A program made the translations under genes and the position numbers. From NCBI GenBank assembly GCA_910578645.1, contig CAJTQI010000002.1, positions 472,844 to 536,843 of the forward strand: a DNA stretch of 64,000 nucleotides, written 5' to 3'. Positions 30,197 through 39,267 of this stretch are shown one piece after another. This stretch comes from an uncultured Lachnospiraceae bacterium (GTDB taxonomy: Bacteria; Bacillota; Clostridia; Lachnospirales; Lachnospiraceae). The first letter of the stretch is position 1. Each line of letters opens with the position of its first letter. The notes under the pieces are model-generated. The model had not been told where the DNA came from. It saw only the letters and a program-made list of their open reading frames with translations, and ran no database searches.

Positions 30197-31489
30197 ATGG
30201 GTAATAAAATACTACAGGATTTATCGATTTATTGGGCGATGTTCCATGTAATCTTTTTGTTTGTGATGCTATTTCGCTCTAGATATACGAAGAAAAGGAC
30301 TGTCATCCTTGCGATATTGGGCATGGGCGTGCTGATGGTCTTAAACGGGCTGGGGTTGGTACTGTTTGGGTTTGAGGCGATTGGAAGGGCATTTTTATTC
30401 ACCTGCACAATTCCCAGTTTTATCTTTTTTTATGTGCTTTCTGTGGACAAGAAGTTTCGGTTCCTTCTTACGTTCTGTCTGGCAGACACTACTTGCCTGT
30501 GGATTATGGCGGTTACAAACTTGCTTGATTATTATCTGGGCGGCGGGCAGTATGTGCTGATGCTTGTTAGCAGGCTCATTGCGTTTCCGCTCATTGAGTA
30601 TTGTGTGTACCGCTTTTTGAGGAAACCATATTTGGAGTTGCAGGATGCGGTGGATAAGGGATGGGGGATTTTCGCAGGTATGACGATGATATATTATGTC
30701 CTGCTTGTGGTGGTGGTACAGTATCCTACCAATATTGTCAACCGTCCGGATGATATGTTGGTCTGTGTCCTTGTGTTAGTTCTGATGGTGTTTAATTACG
30801 GGACTATCTTTACGGCGCTTTACAGACAACTATTGCTTTACCGCAGACAGCAGAGCGAGCGGCTTTTGCAGGAGCAAAAATATTCTTTGGAAACGCAGCT
30901 TGAGAACCAACAGCGCATACGGCGGATAAAGCATGACATGAAAGGCTATACGGTTACTTTGTCGGGGCTTTTAGCGGCGGGTAAGATAGATGAGGCGACG
31001 GAGTATTTGAAAAGCATAGAGTCCATGATGGATGCCTACATAGGACAGTTTTGCGTGAATCCGTACATAAACGCCGTGTGTAGTTACTATTTCCAGAAGT
31101 TCCGGGAGCTAGGTGCCAAGGTAGATTACGATATCCGGGTCGGAGAGGAAAGACTACCTTATATGGAGCTGTGCCAGATACTGTCCAACGGATTGGAGAA
31201 TGCACGTGACGCTTTACAGGGACTTGACGGCGAGGACAGGAAAGTTTCTGTCCAGATGAAGTATAATAAAGAGTACCTGCTAATCAGAATAAAAAACCGA
31301 TGTCGGAAGGAACTGCATGTAGAGAAAGGAACAGTCCCACATTCCGAGAAAGGTGGTAAGGACCATGGCTTTGGGCTGCTCACGGTGCAGGAAGCGGCAA
31401 AGAGGCTTGAAGGGGATATGTTGTGTTATACGGACCAGGGACAGTTTATACTGGATGTCATGGTGTGGATAAAGGGTGTGCAAACGTAA
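30197..31489 (+). CDS. GHKL-domain sensor histidine kinase (AgrC-like), orphan
   Basis: A 430-residue membrane sensor kinase. Residues 1-205 hold about six transmembrane helices. A coiled segment (RRQQSERLLQEQKYSLETQL) leads to the phospho-acceptor region QRIRRIKHDMKGYTVTL, and the ATPase part shows the N box CQILSNGLENARDAL and the glycine box KDHGFGLLTVQEAA. This order matches AgrC/quorum-type kinases that sense peptides. ATG 30197 follows AAGGAGG. No response regulator (LytTR type) is adjacent, so its partner is elsewhere. The signal is unknown. Confidence 0.9.
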   Translation: MGNKILQDLSIYWAMFHVIFLFVMLFRSRYTKKRTVILAILGMGVLMVLNGLGLVLFGFEAIGRAFLFTCTIPSFIFFYVLSVDKKFRFLLTFCLADTTCLWIMAVTNLLDYYLGGGQYVLMLVSRLIAFPLIEYCVYRFLRKPYLELQDAVDKGWGIFAGMTMIYYVLLVVVVQYPTNIVNRPDDMLVCVLVLVLMVFNYGTIFTALYRQLLLYRRQQSERLLQEQKYSLETQLENQQRIRRIKHDMKGYTVTLSGLLAAGKIDEATEYLKSIESMMDAYIGQFCVNPYINAVCSYYFQKFRELGAKVDYDIRVGEERLPYMELCQILSNGLENARDALQGLDGEDRKVSVQMKYNKEYLLIRIKNRCRKELHVEKGTVPHSEKGGKDHGFGLLTVQEAAKRLEGDMLCYTDQGQFILDVMVWIKGVQT

Positions 31490-31571
31490 TTGAGAAAAAA
31501 GTATTTTCTTGCAAGGGAAGTGATGGTAAAATACGGACGGAAGATGAAAACGGTTAAAGAGGCTAGAAAAA

Positions 31572-32918
31572 ATGAATGAGAAAAATAATTTAACACAGGG
31601 GAGCGTGGGGAAAAACCTGCTTTTTTTTGCGATGCCTTATTTGTTGTCCTGTTTTATGCAAACGTTATACGGGATGGCGGATTTGTTTGTGGTAGGACTG
31701 TACAACGGCTCACAGACAACAACGGCAGTATCAATCGGCAGCCAGGTTATGCATATGCTTACGTTAATCATCAGCGGTTTTGCCATGGGGACTACGGTGC
31801 GGATTGGCAGGGGTGTAGGCGCCAGGGATGAACAGGCAGTGTCCGAGACAGTCGGTGCCTCCATCGTATTTTTTACAGGGTTTGCTGTCGTTATGACGGC
31901 CCTTCTTCTTGCATGCACGGATGGCGTCACTAGAGTTATGTTAACTCCTAAAGAGGCATTGGATGAGACAAAAATATATCTCGCAGTCTGCTTTGCCGGG
32001 ATTCCTTTTATTACCGCTTACAATGTTATCAGCAGTATTTTCCGTGGCGTGGGTGATTCCAGGCGGCCTATGTATTTTGTCGGTATCGCATGTGTTGTCA
32101 ATATTGTTCTGGATTTCGTGTTCATCGGCGGGTTGGGCATGGGCGCTGCAGGGGCTGCGTTTGGTACGGTCTGCGGCCAGGCGGTGAGCGTGGCGGTTTC
32201 TCTTGCGATGATACGCAGGCGTGACTTGGGTATCCATGTCAGAAAGCAGGATATCCGTGCCGGAAAAAAAGTGACGGTTCAGATACTGAAAGTGGGCGCG
32301 CCCATCGCCCTGCAGGACGGGCTGATTCAGGTGGCTTTTATAGTCATTACGGTTATTGCCAACAGCAGAGGTTTAATTATCTCGGCAGCAGTGGGGATTG
32401 TGGAGAAATTGATTGGTTTTATGTTTCTTGTACCTTCGGCATTCCTGGCTGCAATCTCTGCCATTACAGCACAGAATATGGGCGCACACAAGGAAGAACG
32501 GGCAAGGCGTTCCCTCTACTATGGATTGGCAATTACAGTCGGGTGGGGATGCCTGTGTGCCTTGTATAATCAGTTTCTGCCACATACGTTGGTGGGGTTG
32601 TTTACACGGGACGGGGCCGTGCTTGCGGCGGGGTGCGAATACATGCGTTCTTATGCGTTTGATTGTATCTTCGCGGCAGTCCATTTCTGTTTCAGCGGAT
32701 ATTTTTGCGGGGAACAGAAGTCGATGGTTTCATTTATACATAATATAACGGCAATCCTGCTTGTCCGTATCCCGGGGGCCTGGCTGGCGAGCGTTTATTT
32801 TCCGGACAGTCTCTATCCTATGGGATGGGCGGTGGCTCTTGGTTCTTTGTTGTCGGCGTTTATTTGTATCGGCTTCTATGTGCACTGTGAAAGACGCAGA
32901 GGGAGTATCAGGATATAA
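31572..32918 (+). CDS. MATE family efflux transporter
   Basis: A 448-residue, 12-helix transporter of the multidrug and toxin extrusion family, which exports cationic compounds in exchange for Na+ or H+. The N-terminal LTQGSVGKNLLFFAMPYLLS and the first-half motif GMADLFVVGLYNG...TTAVSIGSQV are typical, as are GVGDSRRPMYFVGIACVVNIVLD (in parts) and the second-half repeat. It starts 82 bp after the kinase stop and could be under its control, but nothing in the sequence proves that. Confidence 0.92.
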   Translation: MNEKNNLTQGSVGKNLLFFAMPYLLSCFMQTLYGMADLFVVGLYNGSQTTTAVSIGSQVMHMLTLIISGFAMGTTVRIGRGVGARDEQAVSETVGASIVFFTGFAVVMTALLLACTDGVTRVMLTPKEALDETKIYLAVCFAGIPFITAYNVISSIFRGVGDSRRPMYFVGIACVVNIVLDFVFIGGLGMGAAGAAFGTVCGQAVSVAVSLAMIRRRDLGIHVRKQDIRAGKKVTVQILKVGAPIALQDGLIQVAFIVITVIANSRGLIISAAVGIVEKLIGFMFLVPSAFLAAISAITAQNMGAHKEERARRSLYYGLAITVGWGCLCALYNQFLPHTLVGLFTRDGAVLAAGCEYMRSYAFDCIFAAVHFCFSGYFCGEQKSMVSFIHNITAILLVRIPGAWLASVYFPDSLYPMGWAVALGSLLSAFICIGFYVHCERRRGSIRI

Positions 32919-32992
32919 GTTTAATGTAGACTCGTGGGCGTGTGTCATGTATAATGTTACTGGATTATTTTGTTGTTTGGGAGGATATATGA

Positions 32993-34267
32993 ATGAAGAC
33001 AATTCAGGGAAAGCTTATAGCGGCGGTTTCGGCTGTGGCGTTTGTTGTTCTGTTTGCCAGTTCTTTTGTGAGCGCCTCAAGCGTTGGCAAAGCATCCGTG
33101 GGAAGTGCGGCAGGCAGAAGCCTGTTGACCGGAATCGTAGGCGTTGTGTTGATTGACTTGGTGGTAGGGTTTGTTTTCCATAAAGCGTTGGCGCCTCTGG
33201 CGGAACTGAAACAGTTTGCGGCGGGCGACTTCAGCGGACAGGGACAGAGTGGCAAGACGAAGATTTCGGAAGGGTTTAAGAATGAGATAGAAGAAGTGAC
33301 ATATGCCACCAGGAGTATTAAGCAGCATGTCCATGACACGATTAGCGGAACCCACAAAGAGGCGGCAAACATAGCGGAGACGGTTTCGGAAGCCTACAGT
33401 GAGATGGCCGATTTAAATAACAATATCGATGAGATGGACCAGATTATGGAAGAGCTGATTGACAAAGTCAGGGAAGCGGCAGAGGTGACACAGGCAATAA
33501 GTGAGACGAGCAGTGGCATCGGGACGACAGTGGGCGATGTGGCTGAGAAGGCGTCCGATTCTGCGGCGGCTGCCAAGGAGATTAATACCCGGGCGGGAGC
33601 CTTATATAAGAGCACGATGGAGTCCAGGAAACAGGCGAGTTTAATCTACCGCAGCACAGAGGGCGAGTTGGAGAGGGCATTGAAGGAAGTAGAAAAGATT
33701 AGCGAGATTAAAACCTTGTCCCAGGAAATCGGCGGCATTGCCACCCAGACGAACCTGATAGCCTTAAATGCGGCAATCGAAGCCGCCCGGGCGGGGGAGG
33801 CCGGCAAGGGATTCGCTGTGGTTGCGGATGAGGTCAGAAGCCTTGCGGAGAGCTCTCAGAACACGGTGGACAAGATTCAGAAAGTGATTGACGAGGTGGT
33901 ATCTTCGGTACTGGATTTAAAGGACAGCTCGAAGAAGCTACTTGACTTCATGAACGAGCGAGTGATTGACGACTATCATACGATGGTGGATACGGCGAAG
34001 CGGTATCAGGAGGACGCCATGTTCTTCGATGGCATCGCAGGTGAATTGGGGGCGTCCTCACAGCAGATGGGTGTTTCCGTAGACGAAATGTTAACTTCCT
34101 TAGAGTCTGTAACAAGCCTTAACGGCGTAATCGCCGATGAGGTGCGTGGCGTGGCGGAGGCCATGCAGCATACCAACGTAGGCTCCGAGGAAATTTTGCG
34201 CAAGATGGCTATTCTGGAGCGGAGCAGCCGTGCACTCAAGGGAATCGCGGACAGTTTCAGGATATAG
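32993..34267 (+). CDS. Methyl-accepting chemotaxis protein without a large sensor domain
   Basis: A 424-residue chemoreceptor-type signaller. Two N-terminal hydrophobic segments (KLIAAVSAVAFVVLFASSF and LLTGIVGVVLIDLVVGFVF) are separated by only about 25 residues, so there is almost no external sensor domain. A HAMP-like stretch is followed by a long coiled coil with the conserved hairpin tip IATQTNLIALNAAIEAARAG and GFAVVADEVRSLAE. It would relay internal or membrane cues to CheA/CheW rather than bind outside ligands. GGGAGG stands about 8 nt before the ATG. It fits with the motility genes at 44-49 kb. Confidence 0.9.
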   Translation: MKTIQGKLIAAVSAVAFVVLFASSFVSASSVGKASVGSAAGRSLLTGIVGVVLIDLVVGFVFHKALAPLAELKQFAAGDFSGQGQSGKTKISEGFKNEIEEVTYATRSIKQHVHDTISGTHKEAANIAETVSEAYSEMADLNNNIDEMDQIMEELIDKVREAAEVTQAISETSSGIGTTVGDVAEKASDSAAAAKEINTRAGALYKSTMESRKQASLIYRSTEGELERALKEVEKISEIKTLSQEIGGIATQTNLIALNAAIEAARAGEAGKGFAVVADEVRSLAESSQNTVDKIQKVIDEVVSSVLDLKDSSKKLLDFMNERVIDDYHTMVDTAKRYQEDAMFFDGIAGELGASSQQMGVSVDEMLTSLESVTSLNGVIADEVRGVAEAMQHTNVGSEEILRKMAILERSSRALKGIADSFRI

Positions 34268-34276
34268 TTTCCAGGT

Positions 34277-35572
34277 TCATGGTTTGATGTATCTGCGCAG
34301 GCAGTAGAGCGCCAGCACGTTAGGCAGCACCATAAAAGCGTTAATCAGGTCTGTACTTTCCCAGACGAGCCGCATTGGTATGATGGCGCCTAAGTAAATC
34401 ATGGCAATATAGAAGAGTTTATAAAACGGGATACCTTTTTTACCCATAAGGTATTCCGTTGCTTTTTCCCCAAAATAGGACCAACCAATCAGTGTGGTGA
34501 CGGCGAAAGCGGCCAGGGAAACCGTGAGGAAGGCGTCCCCCACATAAGGAAGGTGGGAGAAAGCAGCCGCCGTAAGTCCGGTTTCCTCTACGCCTGCGAT
34601 AGAGGCAGGGTCGTAGAGCATGTTGGATACGATGACAATGCCGGTGACCAGGCACATGACTACGGTATCCCAGAATACGGCAGTCATGGATACATATGCC
34701 TGGATGCGGGGACTGTCGGCGCCGGAGGAGGCGGCCGCGATGGCGGAAGTACCGATGCCGGCTTCATTGGTAAAGAGCCCTCTGGCTATACCGTAGCGCA
34801 GGGCATGTTGTATACATGTGCCAGCCACGCCGCCTGCCACGGAACCGAAGGAAAAAGCGTCTTTTATAATAAGCATACATGCATCGGGCAGCACTTTGCG
34901 GTAGAGAACAAGAAGGAGCAGACAGCCTAACATGTAGACGAAACTGATGGCGGGAACTGTCCGTTCGCATAAGCTGGCGATACTGCGCACACCGCCTAAA
35001 ATGACTGCCCCGGTGAGGAGCGCGAGGATGACGCCCACCAGATGGGGTGACATGTGGAATGACGCCTGGGCAGCCTGGGTGACAGAGTTTGCCTGCGTTG
35101 TGCAGCCTACCCCGAAAGCCGCTACCAGTGTACAAAGTGCATAGAAACCGCCTAAAATGCCATTATGTAAACCATTTTTCAGCACGTACATCGGTCCGCC
35201 CACATAAGTCCCGTCGGCATTGCGGGTGCGGAATAGTACGCTCAAGTAACACTCGCCGTAGGCAGTGGCCATCCCCAGTATGCCGGTAATCCAGCACCAG
35301 AAGATTGCACCCGGCCCGCCCAACGCGACGGCGGTGGAAACGCCGATGATATTGCCCGTTCCAAGGGTTGCGGCCAGGGTCGTGGCAAGGGCGGAGAAGG
35401 GGGACAGGTTCATGCCCTCGTTGTCAGCCTTGCCCAGAGACAGTTTCAGGGCGTACAGGAGGTTGCGCTGTGGGAAATGCAGTTTGACGGTGAAATAGAT
35501 GTGGGTGCCAAGCAGCAGTACAAGCAGGGGCAGCCCCCAGACCAGGTCGTTGATTCGTTCCAATATAGCCAT
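34277..35572 (-). CDS. Sodium:alanine/glycine symporter (AGCS family), second copy
   Basis: A 431-residue transporter of the same family as the 26838 gene. Signature text includes GTGNIIGVSTAVALGGPGAIFW, AYGECYLSVLFRTRNADGTYVGG and FTNEAGIGTSAIAAASS. It converges on the chemoreceptor with 9 bp between stop codons. Differences from the first copy, including a shorter N-terminus and GIGTSAIAA instead of GSGSAPCAA, suggest a distinct subfamily rather than a recent duplicate. Confidence 0.92.
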   Translation of the reverse strand: MAILERINDLVWGLPLLVLLLGTHIYFTVKLHFPQRNLLYALKLSLGKADNEGMNLSPFSALATTLAATLGTGNIIGVSTAVALGGPGAIFWCWITGILGMATAYGECYLSVLFRTRNADGTYVGGPMYVLKNGLHNGILGGFYALCTLVAAFGVGCTTQANSVTQAAQASFHMSPHLVGVILALLTGAVILGGVRSIASLCERTVPAISFVYMLGCLLLLVLYRKVLPDACMLIIKDAFSFGSVAGGVAGTCIQHALRYGIARGLFTNEAGIGTSAIAAASSGADSPRIQAYVSMTAVFWDTVVMCLVTGIVIVSNMLYDPASIAGVEETGLTAAAFSHLPYVGDAFLTVSLAAFAVTTLIGWSYFGEKATEYLMGKKGIPFYKLFYIAMIYLGAIIPMRLVWESTDLINAFMVLPNVLALYCLRRYIKP

Positions 35573-35717
35573 AAATGGTTCCGCTTCCTATATCGCAATG
35601 CATGTTACCATATTATATAAAATCCAAGCGGTAAAAAGAACCGGAATGTGGTAAGATAGTCATAGAAGAAATTTGTGCTTATGGCCCAAAGTTCGCAGGT
35701 TGTAAGAAAGGTATGGT

Positions 35718-36098
35718 ATGACTATGGAAGAAAGAGCATACAAATGGGCCCGAGCCCTGTGTTATTATGCAGGGGCGGATGAGGCGTTCCTTGAAGGATT
35801 CTGGCGGAGGATAACGCAGTCTGAAGGGGTTTACAGGGAGTTTACCTATTACCTGGAACACCAGAATTTCCTCTGTGCCTATAAGGTGGCGGGATACAGC
35901 GTGGTAGACATCATGGTCTGGCAGATGGACCATTTCAAGGCGCAGATGGACCGCGGCAGGGATGATATGAAGAACAATGGCGACAAGATGCTTCTGTTGG
36001 CATTTGATACGATGCTTAAGATGGAGAAAGAGTCGGCACGGTATGTAGATTTGATGCAGAGCGAGACGGGCACGGATTATGAAGGGAAATATGTCTGA
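35718..36098 (+). CDS. Conserved hypothetical protein (126 aa)
   Basis: An unrecognised, mostly helical acidic/basic mixed protein (YKWARALCYYAGADEAFLEG, FWRRITQSEGVYREFTYYLE, VVDIMVWQMDHFKAQMDRG). No signal peptide or membrane helix is seen. AGAAAGG precedes the ATG. It lies 78 bp upstream of the nucleoid-associated protein and the DUF2974 gene in the same direction, so it may belong to that transcript. The text resembles small uncharacterised Lachnospiraceae proteins. Confidence 0.7.
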   Translation: MTMEERAYKWARALCYYAGADEAFLEGFWRRITQSEGVYREFTYYLEHQNFLCAYKVAGYSVVDIMVWQMDHFKAQMDRGRDDMKNNGDKMLLLAFDTMLKMEKESARYVDLMQSETGTDYEGKYV

Positions 36099-36176
36099 CG
36101 GCATAGAAAATACTTTAGGAAAAATTTCTCCAAATATTTTTCCGATGATAATGACTTCGCAAGAATGGAGATTACA

Positions 36177-37202
36177 ATGAACAGAGAAGACATCAGGATT
36201 AAAAAGGTTATCATACATATTCTGGACTCTACCATCGGGATGCCGGTGCTGTCGGATACGGAGTTGGAATACGGCTCGGAGATTGCGGACTTTCTGAAAG
36301 AACATATCGCAAAGATTAGTTCCGGGGACGACGCCAAGGAGTGCCGTTTCTACAAGGAGGAATCGGAAGTGTACCATATTCTTAATTCCTATGGGGATGA
36401 AGATTTTGTGGCGGTCAGCAAGGATATTGCCACGATGCTGTACGAGATTATGAAAAGCAATATAGACATTCCTCCGGCGGACCTTATGGCGGTGCGTTTT
36501 AAGGAGGGGGAGGATGAGTATCTGGCGCTTCTTAAAATGAATTATAAGGCATTCTATACCCATCGGACGATGCCCTCCGAGGATGGGGAAGGGAACAGTA
36601 ACGAAATCATCAGGCACAAATCGCTTCTTCCTTCGGAAAGCCAAAGACTGACGGAAGCGGCCGTCATACGTCTGGATGACCTGGCAGTGTGGGTGCTTGA
36701 GAAGAAATATGAGGTAAACGGGGAGAAGACGAATTATTTTTCTTATCTGTTCTTAAAATGCAGCGCACACCTGTCACATAAATCCAAGCTGTCCATCGTG
36801 AGCAGGGCGGTGGAGAGCGTTCAGAAAGAGGGATTTGACGAGACACAACGGTTTGAAAAACAGATGCGCGCCAAGCGTATCATACAAGAAGAGATAGAAG
36901 AGAAGGGCGGTTTCGTGGTGGAGGAGCTTGCGGAGAAGATATTCGAGGAGCAGCCGGAATTAAAAGTCGCCTTTCAGGATAAGATGGAAAAGTATGATAT
37001 GGTGAAGGAAGAGATACAGCCTCAGAGTGAGAATACGGTGCGGAAGTTTCAGAGCCAGCATTTGTACACGGACACGGGAATCGAGATTAAGATTCCGATG
37101 GAGCAGTATAAGAATCCAAGGAGCGTGGAGTTTATCACCAATCCTGACGGGACTATCTCGGTGTTAATTAAGAATATCGAGCATTTAGAGGCGAAGTTAT
37201 AA
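36177..37202 (+). CDS. Nucleoid-associated protein (NdpA/YejK family)
   Basis: A 341-residue protein of the family first found bound to the E. coli nucleoid. The N-terminus (IRIKKVIIHILDSTIGMPVL) and the middle (DLMAVRFKEGEDEYLALLKM, KYEVNGEKTNYFSYLFLKC) match family members, which have a conserved three-part layout. ATG 36177 follows GGAG at about 8 nt. Its role in Firmicutes is not known. It is 22 bp before the DUF2974 gene, suggesting co-transcription. Confidence 0.85.
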   Translation: MNREDIRIKKVIIHILDSTIGMPVLSDTELEYGSEIADFLKEHIAKISSGDDAKECRFYKEESEVYHILNSYGDEDFVAVSKDIATMLYEIMKSNIDIPPADLMAVRFKEGEDEYLALLKMNYKAFYTHRTMPSEDGEGNSNEIIRHKSLLPSESQRLTEAAVIRLDDLAVWVLEKKYEVNGEKTNYFSYLFLKCSAHLSHKSKLSIVSRAVESVQKEGFDETQRFEKQMRAKRIIQEEIEEKGGFVVEELAEKIFEEQPELKVAFQDKMEKYDMVKEEIQPQSENTVRKFQSQHLYTDTGIEIKIPMEQYKNPRSVEFITNPDGTISVLIKNIEHLEAKL

Positions 37203-37224
37203 AATATGGTTTTGAGGGATAGTT

Positions 37225-38388
37225 ATGGGAACAATATTGGATTATTTGAAAGAATATGGTGACTATACATTGGAAGAAAAACCCTTTAGCGAGGTGGACA
37301 GTCTGGCGTTATGTCAGTTTACTTACTTGAAATTTGACGGACTGGCGCCTTCTCCTTGCCAGGATGGGCCCATGGTCAGTTTAAGGGAACTGGCGGAAAA
37401 TGAAGCCTATGACCGCCTGTACGGGGATGAGCGTTATAGGGAGGATAATACTGCGCTGTTTCAGGGAATGTATCACAGTAAGCGGTTTCAGAATCTGAAG
37501 GTTGGGAATTATGTAAATCAAATAGATTTGGAGACGGAGACGCAGTTTTCGGCGGTTACTTTTCTGCTTCCGAATGGCGTGTCCTATGTGGCCTACAGAG
37601 GGACCGACGAGACGATTGTGGGGTGGAAAGAAGATTTAAACCTTGCCTTTTCCGAGCCGGTGAGAGGGCAGCGCATGGCGGTGGACTATCTGGAGAAGAC
37701 GGCCCAAGGGATTGAGGGTTCCTTCTATGTGGGAGGACATTCCAAGGGAGGTAACTTCGCCACTTTCGCCTGTATGAAGTGTGAGGCGTCAGTGCGTCGG
37801 CGCATCCTGGCAATCTATGACCATGACGGACCGGGATTTCGCCCGGAAGTGAAATTCCAGGGCGCTTACGATGAGATTAAGGACAGAATCCATAAGACTG
37901 TGCCTCGTTCCTCTCTTGTGGGGATGTTGCTCTATTCGGAAGGCGCTTACAGTGTGGTGGAGAGTAAGACCATCGGGTTAGCGCAGCATAATCCATACAC
38001 TTGGCTTGTCAGGGAAGACGGTTTCCAGACGGTGGATGGGCTTTATGCCGGGCGAAAGTTCTTAGATGAAGCGTTAAACCAGTGGATACTCTCCTTGTCC
38101 CAGGAGCAGATGCATATTTTTGTGGATACTTTTTATCAGATTGTGCTTGCCTCGGAGACGGATAACCTGATTGATTTCACGGCCAACTGGTTCCAGAGCC
38201 TGCACAAAATCGGCACGGCCCTTAAGGGGATTGAGCCGCAGACCGGCAAGGCGATGATTCAGATTATGAAATCACTTTTTGAAATCGCTTCCCTCCATGT
38301 GAAGGAGAGGGTAAAAAGCAAGACAGAGTCGCAGCGGGAGAAGTTCAACGAGGGCATACAGCAATTGGAGCAGATATTTACAAAGTAA
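37225..38388 (+). CDS. DUF2974 (Mbeg1-like) alpha/beta-hydrolase
   Basis: A 387-residue cytoplasmic protein with an alpha/beta-hydrolase core. The nucleophile elbow is FYVGGHSKGGNFATFACMK (Ser in GHSKG), preceded by VAYRGTDETIVGWKEDLNL, which resembles lipase-type oxyanion regions. This is the DUF2974 pattern found widely in clostridia. The substrate is unknown, lipids or esters being possible. Its 3' end overlaps the convergent C26 peptidase gene by 11 bp. Confidence 0.85.
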   Translation: MGTILDYLKEYGDYTLEEKPFSEVDSLALCQFTYLKFDGLAPSPCQDGPMVSLRELAENEAYDRLYGDERYREDNTALFQGMYHSKRFQNLKVGNYVNQIDLETETQFSAVTFLLPNGVSYVAYRGTDETIVGWKEDLNLAFSEPVRGQRMAVDYLEKTAQGIEGSFYVGGHSKGGNFATFACMKCEASVRRRILAIYDHDGPGFRPEVKFQGAYDEIKDRIHKTVPRSSLVGMLLYSEGAYSVVESKTIGLAQHNPYTWLVREDGFQTVDGLYAGRKFLDEALNQWILSLSQEQMHIFVDTFYQIVLASETDNLIDFTANWFQSLHKIGTALKGIEPQTGKAMIQIMKSLFEIASLHVKERVKSKTESQREKFNEGIQQLEQIFTK

Positions 38389-39010
38389 TGAAATATTGAA
38401 AAAGTTCCTCGCCGCCTTCATCCATCATACGTTCGGGATGCCACTGGACGGCTATGACAGGCAGTTTGGTGTGCATGATACCTTCAATGATATTGTCTCC
38501 GGCGCGGCATACGACGGCTAAGTTTTGCCCAAGCTTGTCGGAGGCCTGGTGGTGGGCGGAATTGACTCGTGTGCCGGAACCATATAGCTGATAGAAGAAA
38601 TCAGTGCGGCTAAGCCCGCTGTGATAGACATGATGATATTTGTCCCGCCCTGCCCATTTGTGAGTGTCGGCGGTGTCAATGTCCTGTGTGATAGTGCCGC
38701 CTTGATGCACATTGATAATCTGCAGCCCTTTACAGATGCCCAGAACGGGCTTTTTTTGTTCCATAAAAAGTGATAACGCCTGAATCTGCAGGATATCCAG
38801 TTCCGTATCGATGTTGCGGGAACCGGTGTTTTGCTGTCCGAAGAAAGCCGGCGTGATATCGCCGCCCCCGGGAAGAATCAAGTGACTGGCCAGAGCGGCT
38901 TCTTCCGGGTTTTGCGTGGTGGAAAAGGGGATTTGAAGCTTGCGGAGTGCGTTTTCATAGTTGTGTACATCCTCGGCGCGGCCGACGATGGCAATCAGGG
39001 GAGCCGTCAT
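38378..39010 (-). CDS. Gamma-glutamyl-gamma-aminobutyrate hydrolase family (peptidase C26)
   Basis: A 210-residue class I glutamine-amidotransferase-like hydrolase. The nucleophile is Cys in VLGICKGLQIINV, the catalytic His-Glu is in VQWHPERM, and HLILPGGGDITPAFFG is a typical oxyanion-side loop. Such enzymes (PuuD-like) cleave gamma-glutamyl bonds. Subfamily substrates vary, and no polyamine genes are nearby. It is convergent with the DUF2974 gene and its start faces a short MITE derivative at 39072. Confidence 0.88.
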   Translation of the reverse strand: MTAPLIAIVGRAEDVHNYENALRKLQIPFSTTQNPEEAALASHLILPGGGDITPAFFGQQNTGSRNIDTELDILQIQALSLFMEQKKPVLGICKGLQIINVHQGGTITQDIDTADTHKWAGRDKYHHVYHSGLSRTDFFYQLYGSGTRVNSAHHQASDKLGQNLAVVCRAGDNIIEGIMHTKLPVIAVQWHPERMMDEGGEELFQYFITL

Positions 39011-39071
39011 AATGGTTTTCCTCGCTGGATTCTCGTTACTATACTATATGTGGCAGTAGGAAAAGTGACAG

Positions 39072-39147
39072 AATTAGGGTATCAAAAGATGCATTTTATG
39101 CAATCTGTCCGTGTAATTTTACGATAGCGCCTTTTGACACCCTAATT
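39072..39147. repeat. Short (76-bp) MITE derivative
   Basis: Both terminal inverted repeats of the MITE are present (AATTAGGGTATCAAAAG at the left, CTTTTGACACCCTAATT at the right, with two mismatches over 21 bp). They enclose only the last part of the element (TTTTATGCAATCTGTCCGTG). The central 230 bp are gone, so this is an internal-deletion product. It lies in the divergent gap between the C26 and GH43 genes. Confidence 0.85.
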
Positions 39148-39267
39148 TTAAGTGCATGAAACAAAAAGATAAATTGTGGTTGCTTTCTACTAGAAAATCC
39201 CATATAATTTAGATATAAGTAAAATATTTTAAATTTATCCGAATAAAAGCAGAAATGGAGGAATGGG

